Positions 44,450 through 52,216 of a DNA stretch of 64,000 bases are shown here, piece by piece; position 1 is the stretch's first letter, and each line of letters begins with the position of its first letter. The position numbers and the translations under genes are program-made. Source of the stretch: Erythrobacter ramosus (GTDB lineage Bacteria > Pseudomonadota > Alphaproteobacteria > Sphingomonadales > Sphingomonadaceae); NCBI RefSeq assembly GCF_009828055.1, contig NZ_WTYB01000001.1, forward strand, positions 26,001 through 90,000, in the 5' to 3' direction. The notes beneath the pieces were generated by a model, which worked only from the letters and a program-made list of their open reading frames with translations, did no database searches and was not told the DNA's origin.

Positions 44450-45307
44450 ATGGCACACGGCAAGCTCGATATGGGGAAGGCCTGGACGCAGGCGACGGCG
44501 CTGATGGGCCTCAACCGTGACACCATCGGCGCGATTGCGGGGCTATTCTTCTTCCTGCCATCGATGGCCAGCGCCCTATTCGTACCTGTCACCGCGATCA
44601 CGACCGCTCCTCCGGCAGGATCGAGCGGAGGCGAGGACCCGGCTGTGGTGATGCAGGCCGCGGTCGATCAGATGACGGCACTTTATGCCGATAACTGGCC
44701 GATCCTGCTCGCGGTATTCGCCATGCAGTTCATCGGATCGATGAGCCTGTTTGCCCTGCTGACCGACCGCGGCAATCCGACCGTGGGCGAAGCGCTGGCG
44801 ACCGGGATCAAGGGCCTGCCAAGCTATATCGCGGCGCAATTGATCACGGTGATCGGCGCGTCGCTGGCTATCGGCCTCCCGCTTGGCCTAATCTCGGCGC
44901 TGGGCGGTGAGGCGGTGGCGGTGCTGGCGGTGTTGGTCGCGCTGGTAGCGATCATCTATATCATGGTGAAGGTTTCGCTGGCGGCCCCCGTGATCGCGAT
45001 CGAAGGCCAGCGCAATCCTTTCACCGCCTTGGTGCGGTCGTGGCAGCTGACCAAGGGCAACAGCGTGCGGATTGCCGTCTTCATTGCGCTGCTTGTGGTG
45101 GTGATCGGGATCATTTCGACGCTTGTTTCCGGGATCATCACTCTCATCCTGTCGGCACTGGGCGGCGGGGTCGCGACCATTGGCGGGGCCGCGGTGAATG
45201 CGTTGGTCAATGCGCTGCTGACTGCGCTGTTCGTGGTGGTGACGGTGGCGATCTACCGCCAACTGAGCGACGATTTGCCCCAGCGCGCCGCCGATATCTT
45301 CGAATAG
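44450..45307 (+). CDS. Membrane protein, GPDPase membrane-domain-like
   Basis: The 285-residue protein has about six hydrophobic segments. It has an N-terminal [20 protein letters not shown] pattern and a central [20 protein letters not shown], common in sphingomonad proteins annotated as glycerophosphoryl diester phosphodiesterase membrane domain. There is no catalytic GPDPase domain. The function is unknown. ATG at 44450 lies 89 bp from the divergent lipB start. Confidence 0.7.
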   Translation: MAHGKLDMGKAWTQATALMGLNRDTIGAIAGLFFFLPSMASALFVPVTAITTAPPAGSSGGEDPAVVMQAAVDQMTALYADNWPILLAVFAMQFIGSMSLFALLTDRGNPTVGEALATGIKGLPSYIAAQLITVIGASLAIGLPLGLISALGGEAVAVLAVLVALVAIIYIMVKVSLAAPVIAIEGQRNPFTALVRSWQLTKGNSVRIAVFIALLVVVIGIISTLVSGIITLILSALGGGVATIGGAAVNALVNALLTALFVVVTVAIYRQLSDDLPQRAADIFE

Positions 45308-45325
45308 CGGCGCTCTGCCAAGCCC

Positions 45326-46690
45326 ATGGCCGACACCGACCCCAAGCTGACCCGGGACCCGGCCGCGACTTCCGCCGCCCCGACTGGCGCGATCCCGCCT
45401 TCGCGCATGGCGTTGTTGTTCATGGTCATGCTGGTGACAGCGGCGGGCAACACCGCGATGCAATCGGTGATGCCCTCGATCGGGACCGCGTTGCAGGTCG
45501 ACGATGTGTGGATCAGCCTTGCCTATAGCTGGTCTGCGCTGCTTTGGGTGGTGTGCGCGCCGTTCTGGGCGCGGCGGTCAGACCAGCGCGGGCGCAAGGC
45601 GATGATGGCGCTGGGACTGACCGGCTTTATCGTGTCCTTCGTGCTGTGCGGCGCGGCCTTGTGGGCCGGGCTTTCGGGCGTGTTGTCAGCGGTCTGGACC
45701 CTGATTGCCTTTGCTGCTGCGCGAAGCCTGTATGGCGGGTTCGGCAGCGCCGCGCCGCCCGCAGTGCAGGCCTATGTCGCCTCGCGCACCCCGCGCGCCG
45801 AACGCACGCAGGCGCTGTCCCTGATCGCATCGAGCTTTGGCCTTGGTACCGTGATCGGGCCGGCGCTGGCGCCGCTGATGGTAGTGCCGTTCCTTGGCCT
45901 CGGGCTGACCGGGCCGTTCCTCGCCTTTGCCGCGATTGGCGTCGTCGCGCTGGTGCTGCTGCGGCTGCGCTTGCCCAATGACGAGCCGCAATATGCCGCG
46001 CGCGGGCAAGGGGTGGCCTATTCGAGCGGGTCGGGTGCGCCGGTCGATCCGCAGGAAACGACCGAGCAGGAAGATGCCGCCGCAGAGCCGCCGCGCCTTA
46101 GCTGGCGCGATCCGCGCCTGCGGCCCTGGGTGTTTGCGGGGCTGTTCGGCGGGCATGCACAGGCGATGGTACTGGGTATTTCGGGCTTTCTGGTGCTCGA
46201 CCGGTTGGGCCTGCGCGATACGCCAGCCGAGGGCGCGGGGCCGGTCGGGCTGGTGTTGATGAGCGGAGCGATTGCCACGCTGCTGGCGCAGTGGGGCCTG
46301 ATCCCACGCTTCGATCTCGGCCCGCGCGCGGCGACCTTATGGGGGATCGCGACAGCGGCCTTGGGCACGGTCATTCTGGCGATTGCGGGCGACCTCCACC
46401 TGATCGCGCTGGGCTATGCCATCGCCTCGCTGGGCTTCGGCCTGTTCCGTCCCGGCACCACAGCAGGCACCTCGCTCGCCGTCACCCGCGCCGAGCAGGG
46501 TCAGGCAAGCGGCATCGTCGCCTCACTGGCGGGGGCGAGTTACATCTATGCCCCCGCGCTTGGCGTGTGGCTCTATGGCCATTCCGACTGGCTGGGCTTC
46601 GGGTTGATCGTCGCCCTGTGCGCCATCGTGCTGGTGCACGGATGGTTCGCGCTTCAGGCGGACCGGGAATTGACCAAGGAACGCAGCTAG
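45326..46690 (+). CDS. MFS transporter
   Basis: The 454-residue protein has twelve hydrophobic segments and the MFS loop 2-3 signature as RRSDQRGRKAMMALGL. The N-terminal 28 residues are a Pro/Ala-rich extension, and a charged cytoplasmic loop near residue 235 separates the two halves. Drug or metabolite efflux is likely; the substrate is unknown. Its stop overlaps that of arsC by 4 bp. Confidence 0.9.
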   Translation: MADTDPKLTRDPAATSAAPTGAIPPSRMALLFMVMLVTAAGNTAMQSVMPSIGTALQVDDVWISLAYSWSALLWVVCAPFWARRSDQRGRKAMMALGLTGFIVSFVLCGAALWAGLSGVLSAVWTLIAFAAARSLYGGFGSAAPPAVQAYVASRTPRAERTQALSLIASSFGLGTVIGPALAPLMVVPFLGLGLTGPFLAFAAIGVVALVLLRLRLPNDEPQYAARGQGVAYSSGSGAPVDPQETTEQEDAAAEPPRLSWRDPRLRPWVFAGLFGGHAQAMVLGISGFLVLDRLGLRDTPAEGAGPVGLVLMSGAIATLLAQWGLIPRFDLGPRAATLWGIATAALGTVILAIAGDLHLIALGYAIASLGFGLFRPGTTAGTSLAVTRAEQGQASGIVASLAGASYIYAPALGVWLYGHSDWLGFGLIVALCAIVLVHGWFALQADRELTKERS

Positions 46691-47031
46691 AGAATTTCCA
46701 GTACGATGTCCTGAGGGCGACAGAGGCGCACGCCCTTGTCGGTCTCGACCAAGGGCCGCTCGATCAGGATCGGGTCGGCGACCATCGCCGCCAATACCGC
46801 TGCATCATCAGCATTCGGCAGGCCGCGCTCGGCTGCGTCGGTGCCGCGCAGGCGCAGCCCTTGCTGGGGCGCAATCCCGGCGTCGCGATAGAGCTGCGCG
46901 AGCTTCTCGACCGAGGGCGGGGTCTTCAGATATTCGACCATCGTCACCTCGACCCCGCTGAGGTTTTCGAGGATCGCCAAGGTCTTCCTCGACGTGCCGC
47001 AAGCCGGATTGTGCCAGATCGTCGCCTTCAT
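46687..47031 (-). CDS. arsC: ArsC-family (glutaredoxin-type) arsenate reductase
   Basis: The 114-residue protein has HNPACGTSRKTLAIL, with the nucleophilic Cys and Arg of ArsC, then VEYLKTPPS and the C-terminal PILIERPLVETDKGVRLCRP with the anion-binding arginines. ATG at 47031 (MKATIWHNP) gives the family length; the upstream frame lies in the intergenic region. No other ars genes are adjacent, so it may be one of the many ArsC/Spx-like reductases whose substrate is not arsenate. Confidence 0.9.
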   Translation of the reverse strand: MKATIWHNPACGTSRKTLAILENLSGVEVTMVEYLKTPPSVEKLAQLYRDAGIAPQQGLRLRGTDAAERGLPNADDAAVLAAMVADPILIERPLVETDKGVRLCRPQDIVLEIL

Positions 47032-47100
47032 TGTTGCTATTCCTGCGGTTGTACCGCCCGCATTCCTAAGCGAGCCGCGACACGAATGCCACAGCTTGTT

Positions 47101-47150
47101 GATAATCACTCTCGCCAAACGCGAGCCCTTGCAGATGCGAGTAAGTTGCA
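47101..47150 (+). promoter_or_regulatory. Fur-box-like sites upstream of siderophore receptor
   Basis: Positions 47130-47150 have TGCAGATGCGAG and GTTGCA ends, matching 13 of 21 positions of the site at 16360-16380. An upstream GATAATCACTCTC (47101-47113) also resembles a Fur half. They lie 35-85 bp before the receptor start, so iron control is expected. Confidence 0.5.
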
Positions 47151-47185
47151 ATAGCCGGCCTTCAAGATCGTCTGAAAGGTAACCC

Positions 47186-49354
47186 ATGATTCTCCGCGCC
47201 GCGCGATGTGCCCTGTTTCTCGGCTGCGCCAGCATCGCCTTCCCGGCGCTCGCCGATACCGCTCCGGACGCCAGCGAAACCGCTGCGGCGGACAGCGCGG
47301 AGGCCGACGACACAGGAGAGCGCGGCCCCAACATCATCGTTACCGGCAACGTGCTTTATGCCGACCAGATCAACGCGCTGCGCACGCCCACCCCGATCAT
47401 CGACGTGCCGCAATCGCTTTCGATCACCACCGCCGACCAGATCGTGCGGCAAGGCTTCGACAGCATTGGCGATATCGTCAACTACACCCCCGGCGTCACC
47501 AATTCGCAGGGCGAAGGACACCGCGATTCCGTGGTGTTCCGCGGCGTCCGCTCCACCGCCGACTTCTTTGTCGACGGGGTGCGCGACGATGTCGAATACT
47601 ACCGGGGGCTCTACAATCTGGAACAGGTCGAAATCCTGCGCGGCCCCAACGCCCTGCTGTTCGGCCGGGGCGGAACCGGCGGTATCCTCAACCGCGTGAC
47701 CAAGAAGGGCGTGGTGGGCGACACCTTCGGCGGCGTGCGTGCCTCGGTCGATACCTTCGGCGCCTATGACATCTGGGCCGATCTCAACCTGGCCACCAGC
47801 GACACCTCGGCGCTGCGGATCAATGGCGCCTACGAGCATCTCGACAATCACCGCGACCTGTTTGACGGCGAGCAGATCAGCATAAACCCGACCTTCCGCG
47901 CCGAACTCGGCAGCGCGACGACGATCGACCTCAGCTACGAATATCTCGACCACGAACGCTTCATCGATCGCGGCATCCCGACAGACGACAATGGCGATCC
48001 GGTGCGCGCACTGAAGCGCATCACCTTTGGCGATCCCGACAACAATTATGCGACCTTCAAGGCCCACGTGCTGCGCGGCGCGGTGCAGCACAGCTTCTCG
48101 GACAACCTCAAGGGCAACTTCACCGCTTCGTGGGGTGACTATTCCAAGGTCTACGCCAACTACTTCCCGATCGGCTACACGCCTGCGAACAACATTGTCG
48201 CGATGGATGGGTATATCGATACCAACCAGCGCCAGAACCTGGTGCTGTCAGGCAATCTGATCGGCGAGTTTGCCACGGGCGGCATCGGCCACACGCTGAT
48301 CGTTGGCGGCGAATACATCGACACCAGCAACAACAACGACCGCTTCAACGCGGTGTTCGACACGGCGGTCGCCGATGGCCGCCGCGCCGATGTGGAATTC
48401 TTTTCGGCGGTGCGGCCCTTCCCCCTGCGCGGCGGGGTCGGCACACTGGCGAGCGGGCGCACGACGCGGGTCGGGTTCACGGCGCTCAATGATGATACCG
48501 AAGCCGATCTGAACGTCTTCTCGGCCTATATTCAGGACGAAGTGAAGATTGCCGATTGGCTGCGGGTCGTGCTTGGCGCGCGGTTCGACAGCTTTGAGAT
48601 CACGGTGCTCGACAACCGCACTGGCGCGGTGCGCACCCGCAAGGACGAGGAAGTGACCCCGCGTGTCGGCCTGATCCTCAAGCCGCAGGATAACCTCTCT
48701 CTCTACGGCAGCTATTCGGAAACCTTCCTGCCGCGTTCGGGCGATCAGTTTGCCGATATCAATCCGCCTAACGATGCGCTCGATCCCGATACCTTCTCCA
48801 ACCTTGAAGCGGGCGTGAAGTGGGATATCCGCGCGGGCCTGTCCCTTACGGCGGCGGTGTTCCAGATCGAACAATCCTCGCCGCAGGTGGCGGACAGTAA
48901 TCCCGATACGCTGGACGTCATCGATTCCCGCATTCGCGGGTTCGAAGCGCAGTTCCAAGGGCAGGTGACCCCGGGCTGGTTCCTGACGGCCGGCTATTCC
49001 TATCTCGATGGCGAACAGCAAAGCCGCACGGGCCCGACCGGGCGCCGGGTGCGCGAATTGCCCGAGCATATGTTCTCAATCTGGAACAATGTGCAGGCGA
49101 CCGATCAGCTCGGCTTCGGGCTGGGCCTGACCGCGCAGGACGAGACTTTTGCGGACAATGGCAACACCGCCACCCTGCCCGCCTATGCGCGGGTCGATAT
49201 GGCGGTGTTCTATGATGTGAACCCCAGCCTGCGGGTGCAGCTCAACGTCGAGAACCTGCTGGATGAGCTCTATTTCCCCAATGCCCACTCGGCTGACGAG
49301 CTCACAGTCGCCCCGCCGATCAACGCGCGGCTGACGGTGTCGGCACAGTTCTAA
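47186..49354 (+). CDS. TonB-dependent siderophore receptor
   Basis: The 722-residue receptor has a signal peptide (to about ALA, residue 23), a TonB-box region NIIVTGN, and a plug with VPQSLSITTADQIVRQGFD, then VFRGVRSTADFFVDGVRDDV and LRGPNALLFGRGGTGG, typical of the siderophore subfamily (Fiu/FhuA/FpvA-like). The barrel ends in SAQF. It most likely imports a ferric siderophore; the type is not predictable. Fur-box-like sequences lie upstream. Confidence 0.93.
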   Translation: MILRAARCALFLGCASIAFPALADTAPDASETAAADSAEADDTGERGPNIIVTGNVLYADQINALRTPTPIIDVPQSLSITTADQIVRQGFDSIGDIVNYTPGVTNSQGEGHRDSVVFRGVRSTADFFVDGVRDDVEYYRGLYNLEQVEILRGPNALLFGRGGTGGILNRVTKKGVVGDTFGGVRASVDTFGAYDIWADLNLATSDTSALRINGAYEHLDNHRDLFDGEQISINPTFRAELGSATTIDLSYEYLDHERFIDRGIPTDDNGDPVRALKRITFGDPDNNYATFKAHVLRGAVQHSFSDNLKGNFTASWGDYSKVYANYFPIGYTPANNIVAMDGYIDTNQRQNLVLSGNLIGEFATGGIGHTLIVGGEYIDTSNNNDRFNAVFDTAVADGRRADVEFFSAVRPFPLRGGVGTLASGRTTRVGFTALNDDTEADLNVFSAYIQDEVKIADWLRVVLGARFDSFEITVLDNRTGAVRTRKDEEVTPRVGLILKPQDNLSLYGSYSETFLPRSGDQFADINPPNDALDPDTFSNLEAGVKWDIRAGLSLTAAVFQIEQSSPQVADSNPDTLDVIDSRIRGFEAQFQGQVTPGWFLTAGYSYLDGEQQSRTGPTGRRVRELPEHMFSIWNNVQATDQLGFGLGLTAQDETFADNGNTATLPAYARVDMAVFYDVNPSLRVQLNVENLLDELYFPNAHSADELTVAPPINARLTVSAQF

Positions 49355-49358
49355 AGGG

Positions 49359-49907
49359 CTATTCCGGCGTGGGCACCTGCAGCGCCGGGACGGCCTTGGC
49401 GGCGTCCTCGGGGCTGATGCCGGGGGCAGGCGCGGCGCTGATACGCTCCTGCCGCTGGGCCACGCGGCCCGCCTGCTCCACGGCCTTGATCAGCCGCGGA
49501 TAGACCCCGCAGCGACAGATATTGGGAATTGCGGCGTCGATATCCTCGCGGGTCGGCGCAGGGTTGCGCTGGAGCAGCGCGGCAACCGCGATGACGATGC
49601 CGGGGGTGCAATACCCGCACTGGATCGCCTGCTGCGCCACCATCGCCTGCTGCACGGGGTGCGCACGATCGCGCGACAACCCCTCGATAGTCGTGATCAA
49701 ACGCCCCTCAGCCTCGGCCAGAGTGATCGCGCAAGATCTGAGCGCGACCCCGTCGACCAGCACCATGCACGCGCCCGAACACTCCGCCCCGCCGCCACAC
49801 GCCTTGGTGCCGGTAAGGTTCATCGCCTCGCGCAGCGCGTAGAGCAGCGGCATGCGGGGATCGAGGTCAAACTCGACCGGCCGCTCGTTGACGGTCATGC
49901 GGGACAT
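49359..49907 (-). CDS. 2Fe-2S subunit-like protein (IorA/CoxS family), unusual Cys spacing
   Basis: The 182-residue protein matches the small iron-sulfur subunit of molybdenum hydroxylases. The second cluster domain is normal (QCGYCTPG and ICRCGVYPR). In the ferredoxin domain the first cysteines are C37, C43 and C47 (C-x5-C-x3-C) in place of the usual C-x4-C-x2-C; C59 is correctly spaced. The large molybdopterin subunit is not adjacent, so the partner is unknown. It is convergent with the siderophore receptor, 4 bp apart. Confidence 0.85.
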   Translation of the reverse strand: MSRMTVNERPVEFDLDPRMPLLYALREAMNLTGTKACGGGAECSGACMVLVDGVALRSCAITLAEAEGRLITTIEGLSRDRAHPVQQAMVAQQAIQCGYCTPGIVIAVAALLQRNPAPTREDIDAAIPNICRCGVYPRLIKAVEQAGRVAQRQERISAAPAPGISPEDAAKAVPALQVPTPE

Positions 49908-49927
49908 GGGGTGGGCCTAAAGCGGGC

Positions 49928-50692
49928 TTACTGCCGCCAGCTATCGTCGATCTTGTCGACCCGGCGCTTCCACGCCTCAAAGTCGAACATCCCCGCGCCG
50001 CCCTGCCCGCTCATCACGGAAAGGTCGCGCTGGTGGACATCGACCACCTCTTGCGAGACGAGCACGGGGTTGCCCATGCTGAGCGTCGCGACCTGAATCT
50101 CGCAGGCGCGCTGCAAGGCCCACATCTTGACGAACATCCCCTGGATCGTGCGGTCCATCACCACCGGGCCGTGATTGCGCAGCATCAGGATGGAGTGGTT
50201 GCCGAGGTTCTGCACCAGCCGTTCGCCTTCTTCGGCGCGCACCGTAATGCCCTCGAAATCATGATAGCCGATCTGGCCCTGGAAGTTGCAGGCGTAGAAA
50301 TTGGTCGGCAGCAGCCCGTCCTTGTGGCTCGCCACAGCCATCGTCGCTGTCGTGTGGACGTGGCAGATCGCATCGGCGCGCGCGCCCAGATGCTTGTGGA
50401 AATAGCCGTGCTGGGTGAAGCCCGCTTTGTTCACCATATAGGGCGAACCGCCGACATTATTGCCCTCGACATCAATCTTGACGAGGTTCGACGCGGTCAC
50501 TTCGCTGTACAGCAGCCCGAACGGGTTGATTAGGAAGGTGTCAGCCTCTCCCGGCACCTTCAGCGAGATGTGGTTGTAAATCGATTCCGACCAGCCGAGG
50601 TGGTCGAAGATGCGGTAGCACGCCGCGAGGTCAAGCCGCGCCTGCCACTCTTCCTTGCTGCATTCAATTGTCGGTTTGAGCTGGGTTGCCAT
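49928..50692 (-). CDS. Class II aldolase/adducin family protein
   Basis: The 254-residue protein has the class II aldolase fold with metal His residues in ICHVHTTATMAVAS and LRNHGPVVMD. It also has the N-terminal LAACYRIFDHLGWSESIYNH common to the group. Substrates of this family are sugar phosphates, or the protein has non-enzymatic roles; none can be assigned. It may form an operon with the 2Fe-2S gene 20 bp downstream. ATG at 50692 is chosen. Confidence 0.9.
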   Translation of the reverse strand: MATQLKPTIECSKEEWQARLDLAACYRIFDHLGWSESIYNHISLKVPGEADTFLINPFGLLYSEVTASNLVKIDVEGNNVGGSPYMVNKAGFTQHGYFHKHLGARADAICHVHTTATMAVASHKDGLLPTNFYACNFQGQIGYHDFEGITVRAEEGERLVQNLGNHSILMLRNHGPVVMDRTIQGMFVKMWALQRACEIQVATLSMGNPVLVSQEVVDVHQRDLSVMSGQGGAGMFDFEAWKRRVDKIDDSWRQ

Positions 50693-50786
50693 GGGCCGTT
50701 CCTCTCCGTCTATCCTTGGCACAAGCTATCGCACGCTGAGGGAATGCTTTGCAAGCCGCGAGGGCTGCCGCTAGGCCTTGGCGACA

Positions 50787-52154
50787 ATGAATGCGCCCGC
50801 CCTATCTTCTGCGAAACTCGTTAGCGGCAGCATTCCCGGACATCTGTTCAGTCAGACCTTGCCAGCCGTCATCGGCGTGGCTGCGATCATGTCGATCGGG
50901 ATCGTCGATGCCTATTTCATCAGCCAATTGGGCAGCGCCCCGCTGGCCGCGATCAGCTTCATCTTCCCGGTGGCTGTGGCTAGCACCTCGCTGGGTGTCG
51001 GCGTGATGGTCGGGATCAATTCGGTCGTCGCCCGTGCGCTGGGCGAAGGCGATTTTGAACGCGCTGCGCGGCGGGCCAATTTCGGGATCGTCTTCGCCGT
51101 CCTATGCGGCCTGGTGATGGGCCTAGCCCTGTGGCTGCTGATCGACCCGATCTTCACCGCGATGAATGCGCCGCCCGCGCTGATGCCGCTGATCCGCGCC
51201 TATATGACGCCCTATGCCTGCGGCTTCCCCTTGAGTCTGGCGATCATGGGCTTCAACGGCGTGCTGCGCGGACAGGGCGAGGCCAAGCGGACGAGCACCG
51301 TCAGCATCACCTATGCTGCCGCCAACTGGGTGCTCAACCCGATCCTGATCATGGGCGGGTTCGGGTTCGAGGGGTTCGGGATTGCAGGCTCGGCCTATGC
51401 GACCGTGATCGGCTGGGGGATCGGCGTGCTGACCGCGCTGGTGCTGCTGCGTGGGACGTCCCTGCCCTTGAACCTTTCCTTGCTGCGCAATTGCAGCCTG
51501 ATCGACCCGGCCAAGGCGATCATCCGCGTTGGGCTTCCGGCGGCATTCTCCAATGCGATCAACCCGCTGGGCCTCGCTATTTTGACATCGCTGGTGGCGC
51601 TCGAAAGCGAAGCAGCGGTGGCGGGCTTCGGCGCGGCGGGGCGATTGCAGAGCTTCGTGATTGTTCCGCTGCTCGGCCTGTCGGGCGCGATTGGGGCCAT
51701 TGTCGGACAGAACTGGGGCGCGGGCCGCTATGACCGGGCGCGCGAGGCGGCGCTCTATGCCGCAGGTTTCTGCGTCGTGTGGGGGCTGCTGATAGCGCTA
51801 GGGATGATGGCGGCGGGCGAAAGCTTCGCCAAGGTCTTCACCGATGATCCTGCTGTGATCGCCGAATTCGCGCTCTACCTGAAAATTGCCGCATGGGGCT
51901 ATGCCGGGTTCGGGCTCCTGATCGTCGGCAATGGGATCATGAACGCGGTCGACAAGGCGGGCTTTGCGCTGGTGCAGTCGGTCGCACGGGTGTTTCTGGT
52001 GATGCTGCCGGTGGCGCTGGTGTTGCAGCCATCGATGGGCAGCGCAGCGATCTACACCGCGGAACTCGCCGCCAATCTGTTCGGCGCGGTGTCCGCCGTG
52101 GTGCTGGTGCGGCATATCTTTGTCAGACATTCCCCAGCGTGGGTGCCGCGCTAG
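50787..52154 (+). CDS. MATE-family efflux transporter
   Basis: The 455-residue protein has twelve hydrophobic segments in two MATE repeats. It has GIVDAYFISQLGSAPLAAIS in the first helix pair and GFGAAGRLQSFVIVPLLGLS in the second. MATE proteins export cationic drugs or metabolites in exchange for H+ or Na+. ATG at 50787 is used; a TTG lies nine bases before. Confidence 0.92.
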   Translation: MNAPALSSAKLVSGSIPGHLFSQTLPAVIGVAAIMSIGIVDAYFISQLGSAPLAAISFIFPVAVASTSLGVGVMVGINSVVARALGEGDFERAARRANFGIVFAVLCGLVMGLALWLLIDPIFTAMNAPPALMPLIRAYMTPYACGFPLSLAIMGFNGVLRGQGEAKRTSTVSITYAAANWVLNPILIMGGFGFEGFGIAGSAYATVIGWGIGVLTALVLLRGTSLPLNLSLLRNCSLIDPAKAIIRVGLPAAFSNAINPLGLAILTSLVALESEAAVAGFGAAGRLQSFVIVPLLGLSGAIGAIVGQNWGAGRYDRAREAALYAAGFCVVWGLLIALGMMAAGESFAKVFTDDPAVIAEFALYLKIAAWGYAGFGLLIVGNGIMNAVDKAGFALVQSVARVFLVMLPVALVLQPSMGSAAIYTAELAANLFGAVSAVVLVRHIFVRHSPAWVPR

Positions 52155-52216
52155 GCGCTTGTTAACCAACCTTGCCGCATAGCCCTGCCCGTAAGGGCTA
52201 AGAGGTTGCGCACCTG

